A stretch of DNA of 64,000 bases, from assembly GCF_000373585.1 (NCBI RefSeq), contig NZ_KB891898.1:28732-92731 (forward strand), read 5' to 3'. Numbering within the stretch: the stretch's first letter is position 1; each line of letters starts with the position of its first letter. Shown in pieces: positions 7,849-16,635 of this stretch. This DNA comes from Streptomyces sp. MspMP-M5. Its GTDB lineage: Bacteria > Actinomycetota > Actinomycetes > Streptomycetales > Streptomycetaceae. The notes under the pieces were generated by a model. It was not told the origin of the DNA, searched no databases, and worked only from the letters and a program-made list of their open reading frames with translations. The position numbers were made by a program, and so were the translations under genes.

Positions 7849-9101
7849 GCACCGGCACGGCGACGGACACCCCGGCCACCCAGGGCACGGCGAACGGCCA
7901 CGGCCCGGTCACCAACGAGGCGCTGACCCGGCGCTGGCAGGGCGCCCTGATGCACAACTTCGGCACCCCCCGCATCCCGCTCGTCCGGGGCGAGGGCACA
8001 ACCGTCTGGGACGCCGACGGCAACGCCTACCTCGACTTCCTCGGCGGGATCGCGGTCAACGCGCTGGGCCACGCCCACCCCGCGGTGGTCCGCGCGGTCT
8101 CCGACCAGGTCGCCACCCTCGGCCATGTGTCGAACTTCTTCACCAGCGAGCCGACCGTGGCCCTCGCCGAGCGCCTGCTCGCGCTCGCCGGGCGGCCCGG
8201 CCGGGTCTACTTCTCCAACTCCGGCGCCGAGGCCAACGAGGCCGCCTTCAAGATCGGCCGGCTGACCGGCCGCACCCATGTCGTCTCCGCCCTCGGCGGC
8301 TTCCACGGCCGCACCATGGGCGCCCTGGCCCTCACCGGCCAGCCCGCCAAGCAGGATCCGTTCCGCCCGCTGCCCGGCGACGTCGAGCACGTCCCGTACG
8401 GCGATGTGGCGGCGCTCCGGGCCGCGGTCACCACCGACACCGCCATGGTCGTACTGGAGCCCGTCCAAGGCGAGAACGGCGTGGTCGTCCCGCCGCCCGG
8501 CTACCTCAAGGCGGCCCGGGAGATCACCGCCGCCACCGGCACCCTGCTGGTCGTCGACGAGATCCAGACCGGCATCGGCCGCACCGGGCACTGGCTGGCG
8601 TCCGCGGCCCAGGGCGTCGACGCCGACATCGTCACCCTCGCCAAGGGCCTCGGCGGCGGCCTCCCCATCGGCGCCACCCTCGCCTTCGGCCCGGCCGCCG
8701 ACCTGCTCACCCCCGGCTCGCACGGCTCGACGTTCAGCGGCAACCCGGTCGTCTGCGCCGGCGCCCTCGCCGTCCTGGACACCATCGAGGCGGACGGCCT
8801 CCTCGACCACGTCCGGCGGGCCGGCGCGCGGCTGCAGGACGGAATCGCGGCGCTGGGGCACCCGTTGGTCGGCCACGTCCGCGGCGCCGGCCTGCTCCTC
8901 GGTATCGTCTTGACCGGGCCCCTCGCGCCACAGGTACAGCAGGCGGCCCAGGACGCGGGCCTTCTGGTCAACGCGGTCGCGCCGGACGTCATCCGGCTCG
9001 CCCCGCCCCTGATCGTCTCCGACGAGCAGGTGGAGACCTTCCTCCAGAAGCTCCCCGGGATCCTTACGAGGGCCGAGGAACCGGCCGACGGGGAACGATG
9101 A
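7845..9101 (+). CDS. argD: acetylornithine aminotransferase
   Basis: ArgD transaminates N-acetylglutamate semialdehyde to N-acetylornithine using pyridoxal phosphate. The 418-residue protein has the class III features FSNSGAEANEAAFKIGR, GGFHGRTMGAL, LVVDEIQTGIGRTG, and the Schiff-base lysine in TLAKGLGGGLPIG. An N-terminal tail of about 25 residues is Thr/Gly/Ala-rich and probably disordered. It is coupled to argB by a 4-nt overlap. Its stop overlaps an 8-codon mini-ORF leading to argR. Confidence 0.97.
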   Translation: MSTGTATDTPATQGTANGHGPVTNEALTRRWQGALMHNFGTPRIPLVRGEGTTVWDADGNAYLDFLGGIAVNALGHAHPAVVRAVSDQVATLGHVSNFFTSEPTVALAERLLALAGRPGRVYFSNSGAEANEAAFKIGRLTGRTHVVSALGGFHGRTMGALALTGQPAKQDPFRPLPGDVEHVPYGDVAALRAAVTTDTAMVVLEPVQGENGVVVPPPGYLKAAREITAATGTLLVVDEIQTGIGRTGHWLASAAQGVDADIVTLAKGLGGGLPIGATLAFGPAADLLTPGSHGSTFSGNPVVCAGALAVLDTIEADGLLDHVRRAGARLQDGIAALGHPLVGHVRGAGLLLGIVLTGPLAPQVQQAAQDAGLLVNAVAPDVIRLAPPLIVSDEQVETFLQKLPGILTRAEEPADGER

Positions 9102-9124
9102 TCCGGAGACTGACACAACGATGA
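9098..9124 (+). CDS. 8-codon mini-ORF bridging argD and argR
   Basis: ATG 9098 overlaps the argD TGA (9099-9101), and the mini-ORF TGA at 9122-9124 overlaps the argR ATG at 9121. The peptide would be MIRRLTQR. The CGGAG within it is the likely argR ribosome binding site. The peptide is too short for a function. It is reported because it repeats the double-overlap architecture of the two larger gaps. Confidence 0.35.
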   Translation: MIRRLTQR

Positions 9125-9678
9125 CCGAGCCGCAGGACAACGACTCGCCGCACAACAGCGGCCCGGCCGTACCGCAGACCCGCACCGCCCGCCACCGCCG
9201 GATCGTGGACATCCTCAACCGGCAGCCGGTCCGCTCCCAGAGTCAGCTCGCCAAGCTGCTCGCCGACGACGGGCTCTCCGTCACCCAGGCGACGCTCTCC
9301 CGCGACCTGGACGAGCTGGGCGCGGTGAAGATCCGCAACACCGGCGGCGAGCTGATCTACGCGGTACCGAGCGAGGGCGGCGACCGCAAGCCGCGCGCCC
9401 CGCTCGGGGAGTCCGCCAAGGAGGAGCGGATGCGGCGCCTCGCCGGCGAACTCCTCATCTCCGCCGAGGCGTCCGCCAACCTCGTCGTCCTGCGCACCCC
9501 ACCGGGCGCCGCCCAGTTCCTGGCCTCGGCCATCGACCAGGCGGAGCTGCACGACATCCTCGGCACCATCGCCGGCGACGACACCCTCCTCCTCATCAGC
9601 CGCGCCCCGTCCGGCGGTCAGGCGCTCGCCGACCACCTGCTGCGGCTGGCCGAGAAGGAGAGCCGCGGGGCCCCGTAA
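9121..9678 (+). CDS. argR: arginine repressor
   Basis: ArgR binds ARG boxes with L-arginine as corepressor and usually acts as a hexamer. The 185-residue protein has the N-terminal winged helix at about residues 24-75 (SQSQLAKLLADDGLSVTQATLSRDLDELG). The C-terminal oligomerisation and arginine-binding domain contains GTIAGDDTLLLISR. The first 20 residues form a polar extension. It is the last gene of the operon it presumably controls, so its level would follow operon expression. TGCATA elements lie upstream of argC, argG and the adjacent PstS gene. Confidence 0.97.
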   Translation: MTEPQDNDSPHNSGPAVPQTRTARHRRIVDILNRQPVRSQSQLAKLLADDGLSVTQATLSRDLDELGAVKIRNTGGELIYAVPSEGGDRKPRAPLGESAKEERMRRLAGELLISAEASANLVVLRTPPGAAQFLASAIDQAELHDILGTIAGDDTLLLISRAPSGGQALADHLLRLAEKESRGAP

Positions 9679-9714
9679 CCCACCCGCCACGGCCGCCACC
9701 CCCCGTGCGTGAAC

Positions 9715-9730
9715 AACTGCATATAGTGAC
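9715..9730 (+). promoter_or_regulatory. TGCATA element between argR and the PstS-like gene
   Basis: ACTGCATATAGTGA (within 9716-9730) is nearly palindromic and shares the TGCATA core of the argC and argG promoters. TATAGT at 9722-9727 could be a -10, but no good -35 is seen at the usual distance. It may be an ArgR site or simply a promoter element for the lipoprotein gene 133 bp downstream. No run of PHO-box direct repeats is recognisable here. Confidence 0.35.
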
Positions 9731-9862
9731 CGAGGGTCCGGTCTCGGACCCCGTGCTCGCCGCCGCGCGAGCCGCCGCCGTACGGACGGACGCCGCGGAA
9801 GCGCGGCCTCCGCACCTCGACTGCGTCGGCCGGGGCCGGTCCGCAGGAAGGAGCACGGGACA

Positions 9863-11011
9863 GTGAAGCCTCAACGGAAGGCCGGACCGCGCACCAGCGC
9901 TCTCGGGGCGGCGGCGGTGTGCGGCGCCCTCGTCCTCACGGCCTGTGGTTCGGGCGGCGGCGCGGGCTCCTCGCACAGCCCGTCCGCCCCCGCGTCGAGC
10001 CCGTCGGCCACCGGCGCGGCCGGGATCGCCTGCGGCAAGGCGGCCACCCTGCACGCCTCCGGCTCGACGGCCCAGCAGTACGCGATGAAGTACTGGATCA
10101 CCACGTACACCACAGCCTGCCCCGGCACCAAGATCACCTACGACGGCAACGGCTCGGGTGCCGGCCAGGACGACTTCCTGAGCGGCCGCACCGCCTTCGC
10201 GGGCTCGGACTCCCCGCTCGACGCCGACCAGGTGACGCGGTCGGAGAAGGTCTGCTCGGGCGGCGGCCGCGCCATCCACCTGCCCCTCGTCGGCGGCCCG
10301 ATCGCGCTCGCCTTCCACCTCCCCGGCGTCGACCGGCTGGTCCTCGACGGCCCCACCCTCGCCAAGATCTTCGACGGCCGGATCACCCGCTGGAACGACC
10401 CGGCGATCGCCCGGCTCAACAAAGACGCCAACCTGCCCTCGACCCCCATCCGGACGTTCCACCGCTCCGACTCCTCCGGCACGACGGACAACTTCACGGC
10501 GTACCTCGCCGCCGCCGGCCAGGGCGCCTGGCCGTATCCGCACGCCAAGGAGTGGCCGGCGCACGGCGGCGACGCGGCCAAGGGCTCTGCGGACCTCGCC
10601 GCCCAGGTGCAGCGCACCACCGGCGCCCTCGGCTATGTCGAGCTGCCGTACGCGGTCGACCGGATGCTGCGCACGATCTCGGTCGACACCGGCGCGCCGG
10701 CCCCCGCCGACCCCAACGTGACCTCGGCGTCCCACGCCATCGCCGGCGCCACGACCGTCAACACCGGCCACGACGTCACGCTCCGGCTCGACTACGGCAC
10801 CAAGGTCCCCGGCGCCTACCCGATCGACGTGGTCACCTACGAGATCGTCTGCGACAAGGGCAACAAGCCGGAGACCTGGCCCGCCACCAAGGCGTTCCTG
10901 GCGTACACGGCGAGCCGGAAGGGCCAGCAGAACCTGAGCTTCCAGGGGTACGCGACGCTCCCGGCCGCGGTCGTGGACAAGGTCCGCGGCGAGATCGGCG
11001 CCCTGCCGTGA
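9863..11011 (+). CDS. pstS: PstS-like phosphate-binding lipoprotein
   Basis: This 382-residue lipoprotein has a signal sequence with lipobox LTAC at about residue 31 and a Ser/Pro/Ala-rich spacer. The periplasmic binding fold follows: ASGSTAQQYAMKYW, YDGNGSGAGQDDFLSGRTAFAGSDSPL, and RSDSSGTTDNFTAYL, all phosphate-coordinating loops of PstS. Such proteins bind phosphate outside the membrane for the PstCAB transporter, but no pstC, pstA or pstB follows here, so it is an orphan copy. AGGAAGGAG precedes GTG 9863. A strong hairpin ends the unit. Confidence 0.88.
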   Translation: MKPQRKAGPRTSALGAAAVCGALVLTACGSGGGAGSSHSPSAPASSPSATGAAGIACGKAATLHASGSTAQQYAMKYWITTYTTACPGTKITYDGNGSGAGQDDFLSGRTAFAGSDSPLDADQVTRSEKVCSGGGRAIHLPLVGGPIALAFHLPGVDRLVLDGPTLAKIFDGRITRWNDPAIARLNKDANLPSTPIRTFHRSDSSGTTDNFTAYLAAAGQGAWPYPHAKEWPAHGGDAAKGSADLAAQVQRTTGALGYVELPYAVDRMLRTISVDTGAPAPADPNVTSASHAIAGATTVNTGHDVTLRLDYGTKVPGAYPIDVVTYEIVCDKGNKPETWPATKAFLAYTASRKGQQNLSFQGYATLPAAVVDKVRGEIGALP

Positions 11012-11031
11012 CGGCGCCCGCCGCATAGCGA

Positions 11032-11075
11032 AAAGGCCCGTCGGCCCGGGATTTCTCCCGGACCGACGGGCCTTT
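11032..11075 (+). terminator. bidirectional terminator hairpin
   Basis: A 13-bp stem, AAAGGCCCGTCGG (11032-11044) with its complement at 11063-11075, is continued by a 6-bp inner stem around a TTTC loop. A-tracts and T-tracts flank it, so it can end both the PstS message (+) and the tRNA-Pro transcript (-). Confidence 0.85.
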
Positions 11076-11083
11076 CGACACCG

Positions 11084-11157
<74 letters not shown>

Positions 11158-11204
11158 GTGCCGCGTTCCGACCGGAGGAGTCCCGGTCGGGGCGTGCAGA
11201 CAGA

Positions 11205-11234
11205 AAAATACCCTGTCCCGGCCGATGAATCCAA
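11205..11234 (-). promoter_or_regulatory. probable tRNA-Pro promoter in the tRNA-argG gap
   Basis: On the minus strand TTGGAT (11229-11234) and TATTTT (11205-11210) are separated by 18 bp, about 48 nt upstream of the tRNA. The remaining interval to argG (11158-11503) contains the argG promoter at its right end and no convincing gene. Confidence 0.55.
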
Positions 11235-11438
11235 AGCGGGCCCCTCCCCGGGTGCTGCCGGGCCTCCCGGCGGGCCCGCGACGACCGTCTTTCGACGGAC
11301 ATATGGCGATGAAGCCCCAGAAATTGCAGAAGGCGGAGGGGGCGCACGCGTCGTGCACGAGCGAGGTGCGGCGGGTGCGCGGCCCAGGGCGGGTCTCCGT
11401 CCCGGCGGTGTGGCCCGGTCCGGGGCTTTCCGTGTTCG

Positions 11439-11490
11439 TTGACGAAGCATACGGCCGAGTGCATACTTATGCCTAGCAGCGTATGCATCG
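11439..11490 (+). promoter_or_regulatory. argG promoter with two ARG-box-like palindromes
   Basis: TTGACG (11439-11444) and CATACT (11462-11467) form a promoter with a 17-bp spacer. The -10 sits inside the palindrome GCATACTTATGC (11461-11472), and a second palindromic element, GTATGCATCG with core ATGCAT, lies at 11481-11490, two helical turns on. Together they look like a pair of ArgR half-site palindromes covering the -10 and the start site. Confidence 0.7.
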
Positions 11491-11503
11491 TAAGGAGAGA
11501 CCC

Positions 11504-12706
11504 ATGACCGAGCGTGTCGTACTCGCCTACTCGGGCGGCCTTGACACCTCCGTCTGCATCGGCTGGATAGCCGAGGAGACGGGCGCGGAGGTCATCGCCG
11601 TCGCCGTGGACGTCGGCCAGGGGGGCGAGGACCTGGACGTCATCCGCAAGCGCGCGCTCGCCTGCGGTGCCGTGGAGGCCGAGGTTGCCGACGCCAGGGA
11701 CGAGTTCGCCGAGCAGTACTGCCTCCCGGCGATCAAGGCCAACGCCCTCTACATGGACCGGTATCCGCTGGTCTCCGCACTGTCCCGGCCGGTCATCGTC
11801 AAGCACCTGGTCGCCGCGGCAGCCAAGCACGGCGCGACCACGGTCGCCCACGGATGCACCGGCAAGGGGAACGACCAGGTCCGGTTCGAGGCCGGCATCG
11901 CCTCCCTCGCCCCCGACCTGACGTGCATCGCCCCCGTCCGCGACTACGCGATGACCCGGGACAGGGCGATCGCCTTCTGCGAGGCGAAGGACCTCCCGAT
12001 CGCGACCACCAGGAAGTCGCCGTACTCCATCGACCAGAACGTCTTCGGGCGGGCCGTGGAGACCGGCTTCCTGGAGGACATCTGGAACGCGCCGATCGAG
12101 GACGTCTACGAGTACACCCAGGACCCCGCCACCCCGCGCGAGCCCGACGAGGTCGTCATCACCTTCGAGGCGGGCGCGCCGGTCGCCCTCGACGGCCGGC
12201 CGGTCACCGTCCTGGAGGCCGTCCAGCAGCTCAACGAGCGGGCCGGCGCGCAGGGCGTCGGTCGGATCGACATGGTCGAGGACCGGCTGGTCGGCATCAA
12301 GTCCCGCGAGGTGTACGAGGCACCGGGCGCGATCGCCCTGATCACCGCGCACCAGGAGCTGGAGAACGTCACCGTCGAGCGCGAACTGGCCCGCTACAAG
12401 CGGCAGGTGGAGCAGCGCTGGGGCGAGCTGGTCTACGACGGCCTGTGGTTCTCGCCGCTCAAGCGGGCCCTGGACGGCTTCCTGGAGGAGGCCAACGCGG
12501 CCGTCTCCGGCGACATCCGGATGACGCTGCACGGCGGCCGCGCGGTGGTCACCGGCCGGCGCTCCGAGCAGTCGCTGTACGACTTCGGCCTCGCCACCTA
12601 CGACACCGGCGACACGTTCGACCAGTCGCAGTCCAAGGGCTTCATCGAACTCTTCGGCATGTCGAGCCGGATCGCCGCGCGGCGCCGCCTGGCCGGCGGA
12701 GCCTGA
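11504..12706 (+). CDS. argG: argininosuccinate synthase
   Basis: ArgG condenses citrulline and aspartate with ATP to argininosuccinate. The 400-residue protein starts with the pyrophosphatase-loop motif AYSGGLDTS at residues 7-15 and has the signature GCTGKGNDQVRFE, matching the type 1 enzyme of about 400 residues. ATG 11504 is chosen because AAGGAGAG at 11492-11499 lies just upstream; an in-frame ATG at 11485 falls within the regulatory palindrome. It stands alone behind an ARG-box-like promoter, 77 bp before argH. Confidence 0.98.
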   Translation: MTERVVLAYSGGLDTSVCIGWIAEETGAEVIAVAVDVGQGGEDLDVIRKRALACGAVEAEVADARDEFAEQYCLPAIKANALYMDRYPLVSALSRPVIVKHLVAAAAKHGATTVAHGCTGKGNDQVRFEAGIASLAPDLTCIAPVRDYAMTRDRAIAFCEAKDLPIATTRKSPYSIDQNVFGRAVETGFLEDIWNAPIEDVYEYTQDPATPREPDEVVITFEAGAPVALDGRPVTVLEAVQQLNERAGAQGVGRIDMVEDRLVGIKSREVYEAPGAIALITAHQELENVTVERELARYKRQVEQRWGELVYDGLWFSPLKRALDGFLEEANAAVSGDIRMTLHGGRAVVTGRRSEQSLYDFGLATYDTGDTFDQSQSKGFIELFGMSSRIAARRRLAGGA

Positions 12707-12783
12707 CGCGACCCTGGTGCAGTACACCGCAACCCCGCCGGCGGGCAGCCGGCCACCACTCCACCCACCAAGGAGCAGCACAA

Positions 12784-14217
12784 GTGAGCAACGGCAACAC
12801 CGGTGACGTCCGGCTCTGGGGCGGACGGTTCGCGGACGGACCGGCCGAGGCGCTGGCGAAGCTGTCGGCCTCGGTGCACTTCGACTGGCGTCTGGCCCCG
12901 TACGACATCGCCGGCTCGCGCGCCCACGCCCGCGTGCTCAACAAGGCGGGCCTGCTCACCGAGGACGAGCTGGCGCGGATGCTCGACGGGCTGGACCGGC
13001 TCGAACGCGACGTCGCCGCCGGCGAGTTCGTGGGCACCGTCGCCGACGAGGACGTGCACACCGCCCTGGAGCGCGGGCTGCTGGAGCGGCTCGGCCCGGA
13101 CCTCGGCGGCAAGCTGCGGGCCGGCCGGTCCCGCAACGACCAGGTCGCCACGCTCTTCCGGATGTACCTGCGGGACCACGCCCGGATCATCGGCGGGCTG
13201 CTCGCCGACCTCCAGGAGGCGCTGATCGGCCTCGCCGAGGCGCACCCGGACGTCGCCATGCCGGGCCGCACCCACCTCCAGCACGCCCAGCCGGTGCTCT
13301 TCGCCCACCATGTGCTCGCCCACGTCCAGGCGCTGTCCCGGAACGCGGAGCGGCTGCGGCAGTGGGACGAGCGGACCGCGGTCTCGCCGTACGGGTCCGG
13401 TGCACTGGCCGGCAGCAGCCTCGGCTTGGACCCGGAGGCGGTCGCCGCGGACCTCGGCTTCGAGCGGGGCTCGGCGGGCAACTCCATCGACGGCACGGCC
13501 GCACGGGACTTCGCCGCGGAGTTCGCCTTCATCACCGCGATGATCGGGGTCGACCTCTCCCGGATCGCCGAGGAGGTGATCATCTGGAACACCAAGGAGT
13601 TCTCCTTCGTGACCCTGCACGACGCCTTCTCCACCGGCTCGTCGATCATGCCGCAGAAGAAGAACCCGGACATCGCGGAGCTGGCGCGGGGCAAGTCCGG
13701 GCGGCTGATCGGCAACCTGACGGGCCTGCTGGCGACGCTGAAGGCCCTGCCGCTGGCGTACAACCGCGACCTCCAGGAGGACAAGGAGCCGGTCTTCGAC
13801 TCCTGCGACCAACTGGAGGTGCTGCTCCCGGCGTTCACCGGGATGATGGCCACCCTGACCGTCAACCGCGCGCGCATGGAGGAGCTGGCGCCGGCCGGCT
13901 TCTCGCTCGCCACCGACATCGCCGAGTGGCTGGTCAAGCAGGGTGTGCCGTTCCGGGTGGCGCACGAGGTGGCCGGTGAGTGCGTCAAGGAGTGCGAGGC
14001 GCACGGCATCGAGCTGGACGAGCTCACCGACGAGCAGTTCGCCAAGATCTCCCCGCATCTGACGCCCGAGGTCCGCGGGGTCCTCGACGTCCCCGGCGCG
14101 CTCGCCGCGCGCGACGGCCGCGGCGGCACCGCGCCCTCGGCGGTGGCGGTGCAGCTCGCCGAGGTGCGGGCGGACCTGGTGCGGCAGCAGGAGTGGGCCG
14201 CGGCGAAGCAGCAGTGA
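12784..14217 (+). CDS. argH: argininosuccinate lyase
   Basis: ArgH splits argininosuccinate into arginine and fumarate, ending the pathway. The 477-residue protein shows the fumarase/aspartase superfamily signature GSSIMPQKKNPD, with the catalytic serine in this flexible loop, together with RSRNDQVATLFRM and PGRTHLQHAQPV. GTG 12784 is preceded by AAGGAG. The 77-bp gap to argG contains no clear terminator, so the two genes are probably cotranscribed. Ornithine carbamoyltransferase is not in this window. Confidence 0.98.
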   Translation: MSNGNTGDVRLWGGRFADGPAEALAKLSASVHFDWRLAPYDIAGSRAHARVLNKAGLLTEDELARMLDGLDRLERDVAAGEFVGTVADEDVHTALERGLLERLGPDLGGKLRAGRSRNDQVATLFRMYLRDHARIIGGLLADLQEALIGLAEAHPDVAMPGRTHLQHAQPVLFAHHVLAHVQALSRNAERLRQWDERTAVSPYGSGALAGSSLGLDPEAVAADLGFERGSAGNSIDGTAARDFAAEFAFITAMIGVDLSRIAEEVIIWNTKEFSFVTLHDAFSTGSSIMPQKKNPDIAELARGKSGRLIGNLTGLLATLKALPLAYNRDLQEDKEPVFDSCDQLEVLLPAFTGMMATLTVNRARMEELAPAGFSLATDIAEWLVKQGVPFRVAHEVAGECVKECEAHGIELDELTDEQFAKISPHLTPEVRGVLDVPGALAARDGRGGTAPSAVAVQLAEVRADLVRQQEWAAAKQQ

Positions 14218-14342
14218 CGGCGGCCGGCCGGCGCGGGGCGCGCCGGCCCGGCGAGGGCGGTCTCCAGCCGATCGGATGGGGGCCGCCCTTTTCCCGTTCC
14301 CGGTGGACTGTTCCCGTCGGACCGTGCCCGCCGAAAAAATGG

Positions 14343-14381
14343 TGAGACGTTTGTGTCTCATTCGGGTACCATGTGTCTCAT
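14343..14381 (+). promoter_or_regulatory. TetR operator at the start of the regulator gene
   Basis: A perfect inverted repeat TGAGAC-N6-GTCTCA covers 14343-14360. Its right half, GTGTCTCAT, recurs at 14373-14381 over the ATG, 20 bp on. No Shine-Dalgarno sequence precedes ATG 14380, so the message may be leaderless. TACCAT near 14367-14372 could be the -10. The likely ligand is the TetR protein encoded directly after. Confidence 0.7.
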
Positions 14382-14931
14382 GGCCGTGGACCGAGAACAT
14401 GTACTCACCGAAGCCGCCGCACTGCTTTCCCGCCGCGCGACGACGTCGATGGACGAGATCGCCCGCGCCGCGGGCATCAGCCGGGCGACCCTGCACCGGC
14501 ACTTCGCCGGCCGCGACGCGCTGATCCGCGCCCTGGAGGAGCACGGCATCGAGCGGTTCGCCCGGGCCATGGACGCCGCCCGGCTCGACGAGGGGGACGC
14601 CGCCGGGGCGCTGCGCCGGCTGGTCCGCGAGGCCGAGCCGGTCGCCGGCGTGCTGGCCTTCCTCTTCACCGAGAACCAGCTCTTCGAGCCCGGCCCGGTC
14701 AACGCCGGCTGGGCCCGGCTCGACGCCCGGCTCGCCGCACTGTTCCGCCGCGGGCAGGAGGACGGCGACTTCCGGGTCGACCTCAGCTCGGCCTGGCTGA
14801 CCGAGGCGTTCTACGGCCTCCTCGGCGCCGGCGCCTGGGCGGTGCACGAGGGCCGCCTCGCACGCGGCGACCTCGACCACTCGATCGCCGAGCTGCTGCT
14901 CGGCGGCATCCGACGGAGCATGGAGAAATGA
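14380..14931 (+). CDS. TetR/AcrR family transcriptional regulator
   Basis: This 183-residue regulator has the TetR helix-turn-helix at about residues 5-45 (TSMDEIARAAGISRATLHRHF, then AGRDALIRALEEHG). The C-terminal ligand domain contains FLFTENQLFEPG and a helix ending in LLLGGIRRSMEK. Its stop overlaps the start of an MFS exporter by 4 nt (ATGA), the classic local-repressor/efflux-pump arrangement. An in-frame ATG at 14371 and GTG at 14353 are possible, but 14380 removes the odd SHSGTMCL extension. Confidence 0.88.
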   Translation: MAVDREHVLTEAAALLSRRATTSMDEIARAAGISRATLHRHFAGRDALIRALEEHGIERFARAMDAARLDEGDAAGALRRLVREAEPVAGVLAFLFTENQLFEPGPVNAGWARLDARLAALFRRGQEDGDFRVDLSSAWLTEAFYGLLGAGAWAVHEGRLARGDLDHSIAELLLGGIRRSMEK

Positions 14932-16553
14932 GCGATCCCATAGCCGCAGGGCGGGCCGGTTCGGCCCATGTGGACGAACAGCCCCGACCGGGCCGCTGGC
15001 TGGCGCTCTCGGTCCTCGTCCTGGCGGTCCTGCTGGTCGGCGTCGACGCCACCGTCCTCGGGCTCGCCACCCCGTTCCTGAGCGAGGATCTGCGGCCGTC
15101 CGGCACCCAGTTGCTCTGGATCGGCGACGTCTACTCCTTCGTCATCGCCGGCCTGCTGGTCTCCATGGGCAGCCTCGGCGACCGGATCGGCCGGAAGAAG
15201 CTGCTGCTGATCGGCTCGGTGGCGTTCGGCGCGCTGTCGGTGCTCGCGGCCTACGCGAGCACCCCGGAGATGATGATCGCCGCCCGGGCGCTGCAGGGCG
15301 TGGCCGGTGCGACGCTGATGCCGTCCACGCTCGCACTGATCCGCAACCTCTTCCACGACCCCAAGGAACGCAGCCTGGCGGTCGGCATCTGGGGCGCCAT
15401 GGCCTCGGCCGGTACGGCGGTCGGGCCGGTCCTGGGCGGCTTCCTGCTCGGCCACTTCTGGTGGGGCTCGGTCTTCCTGATCAACCTTCCGGTGATGGCG
15501 CTGCTGGTCGTCGTCGGCGCCAAGGTGATCCCGGAGTCCCGCAACCCGGACCCGGGCCCGTGGGACGTCCCCAGCGTCCTGCTGTCGCTGGTGGGCATCG
15601 TCGGTGTCGTCTACGCCGTCAAGGAGGCGGCGGTGCACGGCTTCCGCTGGGACATCGGCCCGGCCGCCGTCATCGGCGTGCTCGCCCTGCTGCTGTTCGT
15701 CCGCCGCCAGCTCACCCTCGACTCGCCGCTGCTGAACATGAAGCTCTTCCAGCACCGGGGCTTCTCCGGCGCGGTCCTGGCCGACCTGCTGACCATCCTC
15801 GGGCTGTCCGGACTGGTCTTCTTCCTCTCGCAGTTCCTCCAGATGGTGCAGATGCGCTCGCCGTTCAACGCCGGGCTGGTCGAACTCCCGGCCGCGGTCG
15901 GCGCGGTGGGCGCCGGCCTGGCCGCCGGCTGGGTGGCCCGGCGGCTGTCGGTACGGCTGGTGGTGGCCGGCGGCCTCGCGGTGGTCGGCCTCTCGCTCGC
16001 CGGCTGCACGATCCTGCACGGCGACACCGGCACCCTCGCGCTGTGCAGCATCCTCTTCGTCGTGGGCGTCGGCGCCGGCTTCGCCTTCACGGTCACCGCC
16101 GACGTCATCCTCTCCAGCGTGCCCAAGGAGGAGGCCGGCGCCGCCTCCGCGGTCTCCGAGACCGCCTACGAACTCGGCGCCGCGCTCGGCATCGCCCTGC
16201 TGGGCTCCATCGTCACCAGCATCTACCAGGGCTTCGCCACCCCCGCGGGAGTGCCCGGGGCCGCCGCCGACGCCGCCCGCGCCTCGCTCGGGGGCGCCGT
16301 GGACGCCGCCGCCCGCCTCCCCGCCGAGCAGAGCGCCGCGCTGCTGAAGGCCGCTCAGGACTCCTTCGTCAGCGGCGTGGACACCGCGGCCGGCGTGGGC
16401 GCGGTGGTGCTGCTGGGCGCCGCGGTGGCCGCGTGGTTCCTGCTGCGCGGCCAGGAGCTGGCCGACAGCGCACCGCCGCGGCCCGCGGCGGACACCGTGG
16501 TCGCACCGGTGGCCGGCTCCGGCTCCGGCGGCGGTCCGGCCGAGCCCCGGTGA
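14928..16553 (+). CDS. MFS drug efflux transporter, DHA2 (14-TMS) type
   Basis: A 541-residue membrane protein with about 14 hydrophobic segments. Near the start it has the motif LLVGVDATVLGLATPFL (motif D1 type), then GDRIGRKKLLLIG (motif A) and SAGTAVGPVLGGFLL (motif C, typical of drug/H+ antiporters). The sequence resembles QacA/SmvA-like exporters. It is translationally coupled to the TetR gene, so it probably exports a toxic compound sensed by that regulator. The substrate cannot be predicted. Confidence 0.9.
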   Translation: MSDPIAAGRAGSAHVDEQPRPGRWLALSVLVLAVLLVGVDATVLGLATPFLSEDLRPSGTQLLWIGDVYSFVIAGLLVSMGSLGDRIGRKKLLLIGSVAFGALSVLAAYASTPEMMIAARALQGVAGATLMPSTLALIRNLFHDPKERSLAVGIWGAMASAGTAVGPVLGGFLLGHFWWGSVFLINLPVMALLVVVGAKVIPESRNPDPGPWDVPSVLLSLVGIVGVVYAVKEAAVHGFRWDIGPAAVIGVLALLLFVRRQLTLDSPLLNMKLFQHRGFSGAVLADLLTILGLSGLVFFLSQFLQMVQMRSPFNAGLVELPAAVGAVGAGLAAGWVARRLSVRLVVAGGLAVVGLSLAGCTILHGDTGTLALCSILFVVGVGAGFAFTVTADVILSSVPKEEAGAASAVSETAYELGAALGIALLGSIVTSIYQGFATPAGVPGAAADAARASLGGAVDAAARLPAEQSAALLKAAQDSFVSGVDTAAGVGAVVLLGAAVAAWFLLRGQELADSAPPRPAADTVVAPVAGSGSGGGPAEPR

Positions 16554-16635
16554 CGGCGCCGCCGCTCCCGCCCGGGCACCCGTAAGGGCCCACCCGGCAC
16601 ACGAACGAGGGACACCACCCCGCCCCGTGCCCCCG

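Noticed and set aside
11158..11503. Overlapping short frames between tRNA-Pro and argG
   Set aside because: They run across the promoters and the tRNA, lack ribosome binding sites and show no domain.
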